DNA of 62,299 bases, taken from Candidatus Omnitrophica bacterium CG08_land_8_20_14_0_20_41_16 (lineage in GTDB: Bacteria; Omnitrophota; Gorgyraeia; Gygaellales; Profunditerraquicolaceae). The DNA lies in assembly GCA_002774445.1 (NCBI GenBank), contig PEYI01000042.1, forward strand, positions 1 to 62,299, read 5' to 3'. This document shows positions 1-9,165 of this stretch, piece by piece (the first letter of the stretch is position 1; each line of letters begins with the position of its first letter). The position numbers were made by a program, and so were the translations under genes. The notes beneath the pieces are model-generated. The model was not told the DNA's origin. It saw only the letters and a program-made list of their open reading frames with translations, and did not search any database.

Positions 1-1082
1 ATCTTCTCATAAACATTCCTAAATCCTTTTATCCCAGAATACTCTCCGGCAGTAATCTTACGCCCGGTTTCAATTATTTCCGGCTCTCCCCTGCCTAATT
101 CCTCATAATCATACAACTCATAATTACGCCTGTCCTTCAGGGCCCCGTCGGCATGAATACCGGATTCATGAGCAAAGGCATTTGCGCCTATGCCCGGTTG
201 ATTTATGGGGATAGGGACACCAAAGGCATAGGAGGCATATTTACAGATCTTCCAAGCTTTTTTTAAATTTACTTTATCGTCAAGGAATAGGCCTTGCATA
301 CCGCTTCCGTATTTTATGGCCAAAACTACCGAAACTAAATCTGCATTCCCCGCGCGCTCTCCCATGCCATTAACACAGGTATTGATATAGGCGTCTACCC
401 CTGCGTCATTGGCTGCCTTGGCCCCGGCAATGGAATTAGCCACAACTAACCCTAAATCATTATGGCAATGCACTTCTATCGGAATATTCACCGCCTCTGT
501 TAGCAGCTTTATCCTCTCATATATACTAAAAGGCGTATCATAACCTAAGGTATCGCAATACCGAATTCTTTGGGCCCCGGCAGCCTTGGCACTTAAGGCA
601 AACTCAATCAGGTAATCTATCCTCGTGCGCGAGGCATCCTCGGCATTTACGCCTATAGATTCAGCGCCCAGCCGTACCGCCTCCTTAACCGCATCAGACA
701 TCTCCTTAATCACTGATTTATGGTCAAGCTTACCTTTGAATTTATGCACAATCATCTGATCAGACGTAGATATAGATAAATTAATATGCTTAAGATTCGG
801 AACTAATTTAAAGGCGTTTTTCACATCATCCTTTATGGCCCTGAGCCATCCGCTTAATCTTATGGTAAAAAGAGGGTCTTTTTTAGCTAATTCCAGATTC
901 GCATTAAGATAGTTCGTTTCATGACGCGTGACGGGAAAACCAAACTCCGACTGAAATACGCCCATCTCATTTAAGTAAATATTAAGCATGGTCTTCTGAA
1001 GCTTGGAAAGGCATATGCGCGAAGTCTGCACGCCATCGCGATTAGTTACATCAATGATATATATCTTCGGTTTAGCCGCCAT
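1..1082 (-). CDS. Homocitrate/2-isopropylmalate synthase-family enzyme (partial, 3' end outside window)
   Basis: The gene starts at 1082 (ATG, with GGAG seven bases upstream) and runs off the left edge, so about 360 codons are visible. The reading begins MAAKPKIYIIDVTNRDGVQT. The NRDGVQ loop, an IEVHCHNDLG motif and a later HESGIHADG motif are typical of the HMGL-like family of acetyl-CoA-condensing TIM-barrel enzymes (LeuA, NifV, citramalate synthase), with the metal-binding histidines of HCHND. N-terminal wording such as FGFPVTRHETNYLNAN is closer to NifV/homocitrate synthase-type members than to classical LeuA. The exact 2-oxo-acid substrate cannot be fixed from sequence alone. Confidence 0.85.
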   Translation of the reverse strand, partial: MAAKPKIYIIDVTNRDGVQTSRICLSKLQKTMLNIYLNEMGVFQSEFGFPVTRHETNYLNANLELAKKDPLFTIRLSGWLRAIKDDVKNAFKLVPNLKHINLSISTSDQMIVHKFKGKLDHKSVIKEMSDAVKEAVRLGAESIGVNAEDASRTRIDYLIEFALSAKAAGAQRIRYCDTLGYDTPFSIYERIKLLTEAVNIPIEVHCHNDLGLVVANSIAGAKAANDAGVDAYINTCVNGMGERAGNADLVSVVLAIKYGSGMQGLFLDDKVNLKKAWKICKYASYAFGVPIPINQPGIGANAFAHESGIHADGALKDRRNYELYDYEELGRGEPEIIETGRKITAGEYSGIKGFRNVYEK

Positions 1083-1111
1083 ATCTCCTCACTTTCCCTC
1101 GGGAAGAGAAC

Positions 1112-1168
1112 AGATTACAGAGTACGGATTACAGAAATATTTTCTCTGTTCTCTGTTCTCTGTAATCT
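1112..1168. repeat. Intergenic word repeat with inverted ends
   Basis: The 89-bp gap between the synthase and the phosphoesterase holds AGATTACAGAG at 1112-1122 and its exact complement CTCTGTAATCT at 1158-1168. Between them are reiterated words (GATTACAGA, CTCTGTT). It could fold as a hairpin or act as a terminator for the gene ending at 1172, but there is no clear T-run. Confidence 0.5.
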
Positions 1169-1171
1169 AAA

Positions 1172-2905
1172 TTATTTCTTAAGTATCTTTTTAAAATCTT
1201 CCTTAGCAAGAACTCCCTTAGAACCGAATATTTCCTGATTATTCAAAAGATAAGTGGGCCCGAACATAATCTTAAGTTCGCTATTTAAGGCAATATTCTC
1301 TTTAAGCAAGGATTCCCCCTCGCCGCCTCTGGCACAAGCCTTTATTTTTTCTGTATCTAAGCCTTTCAGGCAATCATCCCACCAAGAACTATTGATATTT
1401 TTTGCCCTGCAGGAGAGATAATCCGAGAAGACGTTAGGATAGTATTTTTGCACGCATACCGCGCGCAAATCATCCTCAGTCTCCAATATGCCTGTAGGCG
1501 TATCAATTTTATCTCCCTGCTGAATTGCTAAGAAGTGTATCCGGGGATCAAGCTCCCTGATTGCTTCCAAAATCCCGAAGGCATTCTTATCGTATAGGCT
1601 CAAGAAAAGATCCAAACGGCCGTTAACTTTTTTTCTGTTCAAAAACCAAGAAACGCCGCTGACTTCGTATTTCAACATATAAAAACCACCCTTCTCTTCT
1701 AACTTATCCTTTAAATTGCTAAACCCCCGCTCTCTATCTACCTCCTTACCTAAAAGATAGGCCGGGAGTCCGGAAATATTCAATTCCTCAACCAATCTTG
1801 CCGCCTTTTTTTCCGGATAATAAAGGTAAACTGCCTTCAAACCGGGAAATTGCTCTTTAAGAAAATCTGAGACCTTTTCAGCATTGCAAGTTAAACAATT
1901 TTTAAATGTAATTACGGTTAAATTAACCTTGGCTGCCTCGTTAAATAAACAGCGGGCGCCTATATTCCCCGCATTCTGGCAAGAACCGGCAAAGCCTTTC
2001 TTTTTACAATCTCCGTCGGAGAAACAGCGCGGCAATATGGAAATAATCCCGGGGTCATCATTAATCTTGTCGGATAACCGAATCTCTTCTGCCTTACAAT
2101 TAACCACCCTGCCATCTTCTATGCTTAAGGCTGCCTTCCCAAGCATACGGCCCTGCCAGGCTGGCTTTAAAATAACCGTGCTCCCGGATTTGACGAGAGA
2201 TTCCTGTTGCAGGTGGTTATGCCCATCAATAAGGATATCTATTCCGGAAACGGCATTAATTAATTTTAAGTCTTCCTCTTCCCCAAGATTGCTTAAGACG
2301 ATAATAACGCTAGCGCCGCTTTTTTTAAGAGAAGCTATTGAATCCTTTAAGGGGATAACCGGCTCGGTAAACTTTAAGCCCTGTAACTTTTCTTTAGCCT
2401 TAGCATTAGTTAAGCCTATAATCCCAAAACTTACGCCGCCGGCATCATGTATAATATAAGGCGATATCTTATCGGACTTAAGATTAACGGAGATAAATCG
2501 CAATTTTGATTTACCGATATTCTCCTCTAAAAACCCTTCTCCAAAATTAAACTCGTCATCGCTAATATTAACTGCGTCATACTGCATTAATTCCATGGCG
2601 CGCAAGTTTATAGCGGCCCTTCGCATATCCAACTGGGTATTCTGGGTATTCTGGTCTAAGAGCCCGGAGCTGAAAAAATTTCCGGAATCTAAAAGCAGTA
2701 TATCAGGATTGGTTTTCCTTAATTGCTTGATTAAGGCAGCCCTGCGCGCTACTCCGCCATCCGGCTCTATCGGGCAATGACAGGGATAAAGCATGGCATG
2801 AGTCTCCCCGGTGTAAAGCAAAGTAACTTCTTTGGCAAAAGCAGCTGCGCAATTCAGAAACCAGAAAACGGAAACTAATAACCCAAAAATAAGTATTTTT
2901 TTCAC
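1172..2905 (-). CDS. Secreted metallophosphatase-like protein fused to a thioredoxin-like domain
   Basis: I take the GTG at 2905 as the start because it places a signal peptide (KKILIFGLLVSVFWFLNCAAAFA) at the N-terminus. An in-frame ATG at 2983 would put repeat-derived residues in front of it. Residues ~25-290 resemble the calcineurin-like phosphoesterase domain of 5'-nucleotidases (TGETHAMLYP, LLDSGNFF, DGHNHL). The usual GNHE motif reads SDDEFNFG here, so metal binding or catalysis may be altered. A cysteine-rich stretch (~292-318) is followed by a thioredoxin-like fold with CLTC and a SGLPAYLL cis-proline loop. It probably acts in the periplasm, but substrate and activity are unknown. The start lies in a family A repeat. 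Confidence 0.75.
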   Translation of the reverse strand: MKKILIFGLLVSVFWFLNCAAAFAKEVTLLYTGETHAMLYPCHCPIEPDGGVARRAALIKQLRKTNPDILLLDSGNFFSSGLLDQNTQNTQLDMRRAAINLRAMELMQYDAVNISDDEFNFGEGFLEENIGKSKLRFISVNLKSDKISPYIIHDAGGVSFGIIGLTNAKAKEKLQGLKFTEPVIPLKDSIASLKKSGASVIIVLSNLGEEEDLKLINAVSGIDILIDGHNHLQQESLVKSGSTVILKPAWQGRMLGKAALSIEDGRVVNCKAEEIRLSDKINDDPGIISILPRCFSDGDCKKKGFAGSCQNAGNIGARCLFNEAAKVNLTVITFKNCLTCNAEKVSDFLKEQFPGLKAVYLYYPEKKAARLVEELNISGLPAYLLGKEVDRERGFSNLKDKLEEKGGFYMLKYEVSGVSWFLNRKKVNGRLDLFLSLYDKNAFGILEAIRELDPRIHFLAIQQGDKIDTPTGILETEDDLRAVCVQKYYPNVFSDYLSCRAKNINSSWWDDCLKGLDTEKIKACARGGEGESLLKENIALNSELKIMFGPTYLLNNQEIFGSKGVLAKEDFKKILKK

Positions 2906-2978
2906 CCCGCACCTTCTAAAATATTCATAGTTAGATATTTTAGAGGTGTGGGGTAATGAATTAAAAGAAGGGGCGAGG
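2905..2978 (-). repeat. Family A junction element, copy A1
   Basis: This 74-bp inverted-repeat element lies between serA and the phosphoesterase gene. Its ends, on the plus strand, are CCCCGCACCTTCT and a degenerate GGGGCGAGG. It is flanked by TTCA at 2901-2904 and 2979-2982. On the minus strand it supplies AGAAGGTGCGGG just before the GTG at 2905, while serA's TGA stop survives in the other TTCA copy. An inner pair (ACCCCACACCTCTAAAATAT against ATATTTTAGAAGGTGCGGGG) makes it doubly palindromic. Confidence 0.75.
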
Positions 2979-2979
2979 T

Positions 2980-4566
2980 TCATATTCTTATCCCTTTCAC
3001 CATCAATATATTCTCAAGTTTCTTTATCTTATCCACGGTCTCAATTGATATAGGGCTATCTATATTCAAGACGCTAATCGCCTTCCCGCCCGGCTTGTCA
3101 CGGCCAAAGGTCATCGCCGCGATATTTATATTGTGTTTACCCAAAAACGTCCCGAGGATACCGATTAAACCCGGCCTATCCCAGTTTTCAATATAAATCA
3201 TATTGCCCAAAGGAGCCAACTCAACATAATACTCATCAATCTTGACAATCCTAGGCTGTTTGTTTCCGGATAAGGTGCCGAAGATAATCCTCGTCTCCTT
3301 ATCGGTTTTAATCTCAAGCTGAATAAGATTTACAAATTCATTCTCCTTGGAAGATTTTGCCTCTTTAATCTTAATTCCCCTCTCTTTAGCCAAAGAAACA
3401 GCGTTAATAAAATTTACCGTTTCTTTCAATATCGGAGAAAGCAGGCCTTTAGATAAAGCCATGGTTAACGGGCTTAAATCATACGCGGCTATTCCCCCGC
3501 TATAACTTATATCTAACTCTTGAAATCTCCCCTCCACAAGCTGTCCGGAGAATGCGCCTAATCTCTCCGCCAATGCTATATAAGGATCAAGTATCTTGCA
3601 AACTTCAGCTTCCAAACAAGGATAATTTGCGGCATTGCGTATACCTTTACCTAATAATGCATCGCGCACAATCTCAGCAACTTCAATAGCCACATTTACC
3701 TGCGCCTCTTCAGTGGAAGCGCCTAAATGAGGAGTAACAATAACATTATCCAGCCTTAAGAGTTCACTCTCGGGAGCAATCGGTTCTTTTTCAAAAACAT
3801 CCAGAGCCGCGCCGCTAACCTTGCCTTCTTTCAACGCATTGACTAAAGCCGCCTCATCTACAATCCCGCCCCTGGCGCAATTAATAATACGCACGCCTTT
3901 CTTCATTAAAACAAACTGTTTATCTGAGACCATATGCTTTGTTTCGTCAGTCATCGGTGTATGTACGGTAATATAATCTGCCTGCTCGAATAAATCTTTA
4001 AGCTCTACGACCTCTACCCCTAAAGACTCGGCGACATCGCGCGAAAGAAAAGGGTCATAGGTTAAAACACGCATCCCAAATGACAAAACTCGTTTGGCCA
4101 CTTCCTTGCCTATCCTGCCAAAACCAATTATACCTAGGACTTTGGAATAAAGCTCAACTCCCATAAATTTGGAACGTTTCCACTCGCCCTTCTTAGCAGA
4201 GGCGCTTGCCTGAGGGATATTACGCGAAAGCGCTAAAATCATGCTCACCGTGTGCTCGGCGGTAGAAATGGTATTCGCGCCGGGGGTATTCATGACAATT
4301 ATTCCTTTTTGAGTGGCTGCGTCTAAATCCACATTATCCAGGCCGACCCCTGCGCGGCCAATAACTTTAAGCCTTGAGGCGGCACTAATGATATCTTTGG
4401 TGACTTTAGTGGCGCTACGCACCAAAAGCGCATCATAATCTTTTATAATCTCTCTCAGCTCGCCGGGCTTAAGATCAGTTTTTACATCAACCTGAAACTC
4501 TTTAACCTTTTTTAAAATCTTTAAACCCTCATCAGAAAGAGGGTCGCTGACTAAAATTTTAATCAT
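2980..4566 (-). CDS. serA: D-3-phosphoglycerate dehydrogenase
   Basis: This enzyme oxidises 3-phosphoglycerate to 3-phosphohydroxypyruvate, the first step of serine synthesis. At 528 residues it is the long form. It has an N-terminal substrate domain, an NAD-binding Rossmann segment (VLGIIGFGRIGKEVAKR, ~140-155), catalytic-region motifs NCARGGIVDE and TPHLGASTEEAQ, an intervening domain, and a C-terminal ACT domain (IENWDRPGLIGILGTFLG) that binds serine in related enzymes. ATG is preceded by AGGAG. It lies 17 bp downstream of the aminotransferase gene, so the two form a serine module. Its TGA stop sits in the duplicated target of repeat A1. Confidence 0.96.
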   Translation of the reverse strand: MIKILVSDPLSDEGLKILKKVKEFQVDVKTDLKPGELREIIKDYDALLVRSATKVTKDIISAASRLKVIGRAGVGLDNVDLDAATQKGIIVMNTPGANTISTAEHTVSMILALSRNIPQASASAKKGEWKRSKFMGVELYSKVLGIIGFGRIGKEVAKRVLSFGMRVLTYDPFLSRDVAESLGVEVVELKDLFEQADYITVHTPMTDETKHMVSDKQFVLMKKGVRIINCARGGIVDEAALVNALKEGKVSGAALDVFEKEPIAPESELLRLDNVIVTPHLGASTEEAQVNVAIEVAEIVRDALLGKGIRNAANYPCLEAEVCKILDPYIALAERLGAFSGQLVEGRFQELDISYSGGIAAYDLSPLTMALSKGLLSPILKETVNFINAVSLAKERGIKIKEAKSSKENEFVNLIQLEIKTDKETRIIFGTLSGNKQPRIVKIDEYYVELAPLGNMIYIENWDRPGLIGILGTFLGKHNINIAAMTFGRDKPGGKAISVLNIDSPISIETVDKIKKLENILMVKGIRI

Positions 4567-4583
4567 TATTATAGCTCCTTAAT

Positions 4584-5717
4584 TTATAAAAATACTTCTT
4601 CTGCCGCCTTAATACCCGAACCTAATTGAAACTTATAACCCATCTGCGTCAAGACTTTTTCTAAACACGAGATACCGGTAATAATATCAAACTCCTCAAT
4701 AAAACCCATATGCGCAATCCTGAAAATTTTGCCCTTTAGCTTACCCTGTCCGCCGGCAATAGTCACCCCGTAACTATCGCGCATAGTCTTGACTAATTTT
4801 TCTCCGTCTAAACCTACGGGGACACAAACTGCGGTAACCACGTCTGAAGAAGCGGTTGGCGCAAATATTGCCAGGCCCAAGGCCTTCATTGCTGCCCGGG
4901 TAGCGTCTGCCATCTTTCTATGCCTTAAGAAGATATTCTCCAGCCCATCCTGCTTTATTATTTTAAACGCTTCCGTTAAAGCGATAATCAAGGTAATTGC
5001 CGGCGTAAAAGGGGTATCCGTCTTATCTAATGCCTTCTTGGCTTCCCTTAAATCCAAATAATAACGCGGGCTCTTAGACGCCTCAATTAGTTTGAAGGCC
5101 TTAGGGCTTACTGAGATAAAACTTAACCCCGGAGGAAGCATAAGGCCCTTTTGCGAACCGGAAACAACAATATCGCAAGACCAGGCATCAGTCTTTAAAT
5201 CAATTGCGCCCAATCCGCTTATGGCATCTACGACTAAAACTGCTTCCGTATTTTTTACTACCTTGCCGATACTGGCGATATCATTTACTACGCCGGTAGA
5301 AGTTTCACATAAAGTAGTAAATACCGCTTTTATTTTAGAATTAGCCTTTAGTTTTTGCTCTACAAGAAAAGGATTAACCGCCTTGCCCCATTCTACGTCA
5401 ATAACCTCAACCGTTATACCATAGGCATAGCAGATTTCCGTCCATCTCTCGCCAAATTTACCGCCCTGAACAACCAAGGCTGTGTCCCCTGCGGATAAAA
5501 GATTAGTTACCGATGCCTCCATAGCGCCTGTGCCTGAAGAAGCTAAGATAAAGACGTCGTTCTTAGTTTGATACACATATTTTAAGCCTTCGCTTACCTC
5601 TTTTAATATTGCCTGAAACTGCGGGGTACGGTGATGAATAATCGGCCGGCTCATCGCCTCTAAAACCTGCGGCGGAAGAGGCGTTGGTCCGGGTGTTAAT
5701 AAATAATTCTTGTGCAT
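4584..5717 (-). CDS. Class V aminotransferase (serine/alanine-glyoxylate type)
   Basis: This is a 377-residue PLP-dependent aminotransferase of the SPT/AGAT group. It has the N-terminal LTPGPTPLPP motif, SSGTGAMEAS for phosphate binding, VDAISGLGA with the cofactor-pairing aspartate, and SGSQKGLMLPPG with the Schiff-base lysine near residue 190. Family members transfer amino groups between serine or alanine and pyruvate or glyoxylate. Directly upstream of serA it may do the phosphoserine aminotransferase (SerC) step in this organism. That role is inferred from context. Confidence 0.93.
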   Translation of the reverse strand: MHKNYLLTPGPTPLPPQVLEAMSRPIIHHRTPQFQAILKEVSEGLKYVYQTKNDVFILASSGTGAMEASVTNLLSAGDTALVVQGGKFGERWTEICYAYGITVEVIDVEWGKAVNPFLVEQKLKANSKIKAVFTTLCETSTGVVNDIASIGKVVKNTEAVLVVDAISGLGAIDLKTDAWSCDIVVSGSQKGLMLPPGLSFISVSPKAFKLIEASKSPRYYLDLREAKKALDKTDTPFTPAITLIIALTEAFKIIKQDGLENIFLRHRKMADATRAAMKALGLAIFAPTASSDVVTAVCVPVGLDGEKLVKTMRDSYGVTIAGGQGKLKGKIFRIAHMGFIEEFDIITGISCLEKVLTQMGYKFQLGSGIKAAEEVFL

Positions 5718-5745
5718 CTGTTGACCCTCCTCTAATTTTTAGTTT

Positions 5746-6372
5746 TCAGTTTTTAGTTTTGTTATTATTTTTCTTACCCGGCATGATTACTTCATCTACT
5801 ATTCCGTATACCTTAGCCTCATCAGCAGACATAAAATAATCCCTGTCGGTATCCTTCTGAACCTTCTCCAGCGCCTGGCCGGTATGCTGCGCGAGTATCT
5901 GATTAATTTTATCGCGCATATTCAGGATTTCTTTGGCATGGCGCGAAATATCTTCCGCCTGGCCCTGGATTCCTCCCCAAGGCTGATGAATCATAATCCT
6001 GGCATTAGGCAGAGATTGCCGTTTACCTTTTGTGCCAGCGCATAAGATTAGGGCGCCCATACTCGAGGCCTGCCCTATGCAATAGGTGGCTATATCGCAT
6101 TTAACAAACTGCATGGTATCATATATAGCTAAACCTGCGGTAACCGAGCCGCCGGGAGAATTGATATAAACATTTATATCCTTATTAAAATCCTCCATCT
6201 GTAGAAATAAAATCTGGGCGATAATCAGGTTAGCCACATAATCGTCAACAGGGGTCCCGATAAATACTATACGGTCTTTAAGCAGCCGGGAATATATATC
6301 ATAGGCCCTTTCATAACCGCGAGCCGTCTGCTCAATAACCATAGGGACTAAAGTCTGATTTTTGATAACCAT
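5746..6372 (-). CDS. clpP: ATP-dependent Clp protease proteolytic subunit
   Basis: ClpP forms the tetradecameric serine-protease barrel that degrades proteins fed by Clp ATPases. I chose ATG at 6372 ([16 protein letters not shown]) because AAGGAGGTG lies just upstream; this gives 208 residues, normal for the family. An upstream in-frame start at 6417 would add residues from a repeat region. The catalytic serine is in [11 protein letters not shown], the histidine in MIHQPWGG and the aspartate in [13 protein letters not shown]. It follows tig, as in many bacteria, but clpX is not next to it; an aminotransferase follows instead. Confidence 0.95.
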   Translation of the reverse strand: MVIKNQTLVPMVIEQTARGYERAYDIYSRLLKDRIVFIGTPVDDYVANLIIAQILFLQMEDFNKDINVYINSPGGSVTAGLAIYDTMQFVKCDIATYCIGQASSMGALILCAGTKGKRQSLPNARIMIHQPWGGIQGQAEDISRHAKEILNMRDKINQILAQHTGQALEKVQKDTDRDYFMSADEAKVYGIVDEVIMPGKKNNNKTKN

Positions 6373-6417
6373 AAACACCTCCTTACCCATAAGGGCACAC
6401 CCGCGCAATTTCCCCAC

Positions 6418-6521
6418 GAGGGGGACACTGGCGCAATTCCAATAAGCGCCAGGTGCATATTAGCGCGGGGTGTTGCGCAGAAGCGCACACCGGCCCATCC
6501 AATTGGGCCGAGTGTTGTTTT
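6418..6521 (-). repeat. Cluster of hairpins with conserved ATTGGA-type loops
   Basis: The tig-clpP gap is almost entirely small hairpins. On the minus strand these are CGGCCCAATTGGATGGGCCG, GCGC-TTCT-GCGC, TGGCGC-TTATTGGAAT-TGCGCCA and CCCC-CTCG-TGGGG. Stems differ, but the ATTGGA-like loop recurs. The same alternation occurs at 53445-53590. There is no T-run typical of an intrinsic terminator. It may be a repeat family or a processing or stability signal. Confidence 0.55.
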
Positions 6522-7400
6522 TTAAGCCGCTATATTCCAATTTGCCTCTCTTAATAAAAATTCCATTACCCGGCGCGGCATATGTTCATCAGGAGCAATA
6601 TTCTCTTTTTTGGCTATCGCTAAAAGGACTAAATAAACCTTAACCTGATTTTTAGCTTCGGGCTCCAGTTCCTCGCGCATCTTTTGAGCCTGTTCTTCTA
6701 TTTTATCGGCCGGGATACCTTTTAAAGCCAAATCCACCTTGGCCTGGCGAAGCATATCCTCCAATTGTCTCTTAACTAAAGACTGGGGCAATTTAAAATC
6801 CAACCCCTTGACCAAATCCTCAATAATCCCACTTTCTACTTTCTGCCGCTCGGCATTCTCTTTCTGGATAAAAACCTGCTTCTCCAAGACATTTTCCAGC
6901 TGGGCCAAAGAAGGATAACCCAAAGACTTAGCTAAGTTATCGTCTATCTTCTCTAACTTACGCGATTCTTTCAATGAATCAATGGCGCGCTTTACTTCAT
7001 CGCTCGAAACACTTACATTCTTATAATTGATTTTAATGCCCTTATAATCTTTTACATCAATCTCGGGGCTAATCTCTACTCTGGCCTTAAAAGAAAGTTT
7101 ATCACGGTCTAATTTCACCTCGGATATCTTAGGCAAGTCAATAACATCAAGCCCCTCTTTGTTAATAGCCTGATTATAAATATCCGGGATTAACTCCTCT
7201 AAGACCTGCTTGTGCGCATAGCTGCCGTATTGCTTCTCCAAGATATCCCGCGGAGCGTGCCCGGGACGAAACCCCGGAACCTTGGCCTCACTTAAGATAC
7301 GTTTAAATACATCTTCAAATTTGTCCTTAACCATATCGCCGCTTACCTCAACATTAATTTCTCTTGTATTACCATCAATCTTCTTTACTTCGGTATTCAT
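6522..7400 (-). CDS. tig: Trigger factor lacking the PPIase domain
   Basis: Trigger factor is the ribosome-bound chaperone for nascent chains. Residues ~1-125 form the ribosome-binding domain, with the signature PGFRPGHAPRDILEKQYG for docking on protein uL23. At 292 residues it is far shorter than the usual ~430. The sequence moves from VDVKDYKGIKINYKN almost directly to the helical C-terminal chaperone arms, with no FKBP-like segment between. Prolyl-isomerase activity is therefore probably absent. ATG at 7400 has AGAAGGAAAAG upstream. Being paired with clpP is common. Confidence 0.88.
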   Translation of the reverse strand: MNTEVKKIDGNTREINVEVSGDMVKDKFEDVFKRILSEAKVPGFRPGHAPRDILEKQYGSYAHKQVLEELIPDIYNQAINKEGLDVIDLPKISEVKLDRDKLSFKARVEISPEIDVKDYKGIKINYKNVSVSSDEVKRAIDSLKESRKLEKIDDNLAKSLGYPSLAQLENVLEKQVFIQKENAERQKVESGIIEDLVKGLDFKLPQSLVKRQLEDMLRQAKVDLALKGIPADKIEEQAQKMREELEPEAKNQVKVYLVLLAIAKKENIAPDEHMPRRVMEFLLREANWNIAA

Positions 7401-7535
7401 TCTTTTCCTTCTATCCCGACTCGCAAGCTTGTGGCGAAATTCTCTTCGATAATTTCACCACGCTCCTCGGGATAAATTCGCCCCCGTCGTTTTGATTCGC
7501 TTTGCGGATGCAAAACGAATCAGCGGGGGGCTCAT
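7401..7535. repeat. Two large hairpins between lptB and tig
   Basis: Two imperfect palindromes fill this gap. One has GCCCCC-type arms and inner GATTCG/CGAATC arms (about 7483-7532). The other is bounded by TCCCGA/TCGGGA with inner GGTGAAATT/AATTTCGCC arms (about 7413-7473). The distal one ends just before the tig ribosome-binding site. Their role is unknown; they look like dispersed palindromic repeats. Confidence 0.5.
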
Positions 7536-8258
7536 TTACATTCTAAATTTTTCCCCCAGATAGACCTGCCGCGCCTGCGCGTTATTAATAAGTTCGTTAG
7601 CTGTCCCGGAAATAAGAATTTTACCTCCAGCAATAAGATACGCGCGGTCAGTTATTAAAAGTGTCTCCCTTACGTTGTGGTCAGTAAGCAAAATCCCTAA
7701 TCCCTTTCCCTTTAACTCTTTAATAATCTCCTGCGCCTCATTAACCACAATAGGGTCAATGCCTGAAAAAGGCTCATCCAAAAGTATAAAAGAAGGGTTA
7801 GTGACCAATGCCCGGGTAATCTCTAATCTTCTCCTCTCGCCCCCTGATAAAGTATAAGACTTATTCTTCCTTAAATGCGCGATGTTTAATTCATTAAGGA
7901 GGCTGTCTAATCTTGCCTTCCTCTCGGACCTGCCTATAGGTAATGTCTCTAAAATCGCTAAGATATTTTCTTCAACGGTCAGCTTCCTAAAGATTGAGGG
8001 CTCCTGCGAAAGGTAACTTATCCCGAAACGGCAACGTTCATGAATGGGAAGATTGGTAATATCATAATTATCAAAGATTATCTTGCCGCGGTTAGGGGGG
8101 ATGATACCTACGATCATATAAAATGTCGTAGTTTTGCCTGCACCATTAGGGCCTAAAAGACCGACGATCTCGCCGCGTTTAACCAGAATATCAACCCCAC
8201 AGACAACTTCCCGGGCGTTATATGATTTGCTTAAATCCTTAATTTCCAAAAGATGCAT
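7536..8258 (-). CDS. lptB: LPS export ABC transporter ATP-binding protein
   Basis: LptB powers extraction of lipopolysaccharide from the inner membrane by LptFG. The 240-residue protein has Walker [17 protein letters not shown], a Q-loop near YLSQEPSIF, signature [15 protein letters not shown], Walker [14 protein letters not shown] and the switch histidine in [11 protein letters not shown]. The FSGIDP wording is typical of LptB. It overlaps the end of the lptC/A gene by 20 bp and is part of the LPS operon. LptFG is not in the window. Confidence 0.94.
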   Translation of the reverse strand: MHLLEIKDLSKSYNAREVVCGVDILVKRGEIVGLLGPNGAGKTTTFYMIVGIIPPNRGKIIFDNYDITNLPIHERCRFGISYLSQEPSIFRKLTVEENILAILETLPIGRSERKARLDSLLNELNIAHLRKNKSYTLSGGERRRLEITRALVTNPSFILLDEPFSGIDPIVVNEAQEIIKELKGKGLGILLTDHNVRETLLITDRAYLIAGGKILISGTANELINNAQARQVYLGEKFRM

Positions 8259-9165
8259 TCTTAAACTCTTCTGTGGAATAAAAAACTAACTTAGGGTGGC
8301 CGCTTAAAACCACTTTCTTATCCAGGGCTGTATATATTGCCTCCTGGCTATAAGAAATATTCTCTCCGCGCACGATCTTTACATTACCGCTGGCGATTAT
8401 TTTATCTATGCTATTTGCCATGGACTTGGTTGTTTTATCTGCCTTCGCGCTATTGTCACCCGTCATAAAATAAAGGTCCATCTTATCGCTATAGATTATC
8501 AAATCCAGCTTTTCTACTTTAACATTATCATTAAAAGAAGCAATATTTTTTTCGTAGTCCACTATCAATTGGCCATCGCAGGTAATTATAATCTTATCCT
8601 TAAGCGCCAGCTCTTTAAGGCTATCTTTTTCCGAGTTAATATCCACGCGCACATCTTTATTCAAGGCTACTTTCTTTAGGCTTTGTTCGCCGTGCGCTCC
8701 GGTACCCACAATGGCTATATTGTCTTTCTCTATATTTACCTTATCTTCTGTAGTCACTACCTGGTTTTTCCTGTCCCAATCCATAGAATTAGTAGTAAGC
8801 TTTGCCCCTTTAGAAGTCGTGATCACCACATCCTTCTCTAAATGCACTTTGCCGTCAGTTTTATTAAAATCACCTGTTTTAGCGGTAAGATTGACATTTT
8901 CTTCCTTGCCATATAAGTTACCGTCCACGTCTTTTAGTTTAACTACTTCTGTGAAGATATCCGCGGATTTACCGGATATATCCCAGCTTTTTTTACCTTT
9001 ATCTTCGTAACCGGATATGGAAAAATCACTTATCTGCTGGTCAGCTTCGCCTGCTGGCTGCGAAGCGGCCAAGCAGGCACCCAAAAACCCAAAAATCCAA
9101 AAACTCAAAAACAAAAAAACAGTTTTCCCGTTTTTCGGTTTTTTAGTTTTTACATTAAAGACCAT
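8239..9165 (-). CDS. LptC/LptA-like LPS transport protein
   Basis: This 308-residue protein has an N-terminal hydrophobic anchor or signal ([18 protein letters not shown]). A beta-strand-rich LptC-like region follows, then an OstA/LptA-type C-terminal part ([21 protein letters not shown]). It may combine the LptC membrane anchor and LptA bridge functions that carry LPS across the periplasm. Position next to lptB and kdsC supports this. The first ~30 codons fall in a reiterated tract of GTTTTT/GGATTTTTGGG words, so the signal peptide itself is encoded by low-complexity repeat DNA. Confidence 0.83.
   Translation of the reverse strand: MVFNVKTKKPKNGKTVFLFLSFWIFGFLGACLAASQPAGEADQQISDFSISGYEDKGKKSWDISGKSADIFTEVVKLKDVDGNLYGKEENVNLTAKTGDFNKTDGKVHLEKDVVITTSKGAKLTTNSMDWDRKNQVVTTEDKVNIEKDNIAIVGTGAHGEQSLKKVALNKDVRVDINSEKDSLKELALKDKIIITCDGQLIVDYEKNIASFNDNVKVEKLDLIIYSDKMDLYFMTGDNSAKADKTTKSMANSIDKIIASGNVKIVRGENISYSQEAIYTALDKKVVLSGHPKLVFYSTEEFKNASFGN

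Noticed and set aside
2703-2912. Open frame in another phase within the phosphoesterase gene
   Set aside because: It is fully nested in a gene with a signal peptide and clear domains, and is a shadow frame. The same applies to the plus-strand frames across the operons.
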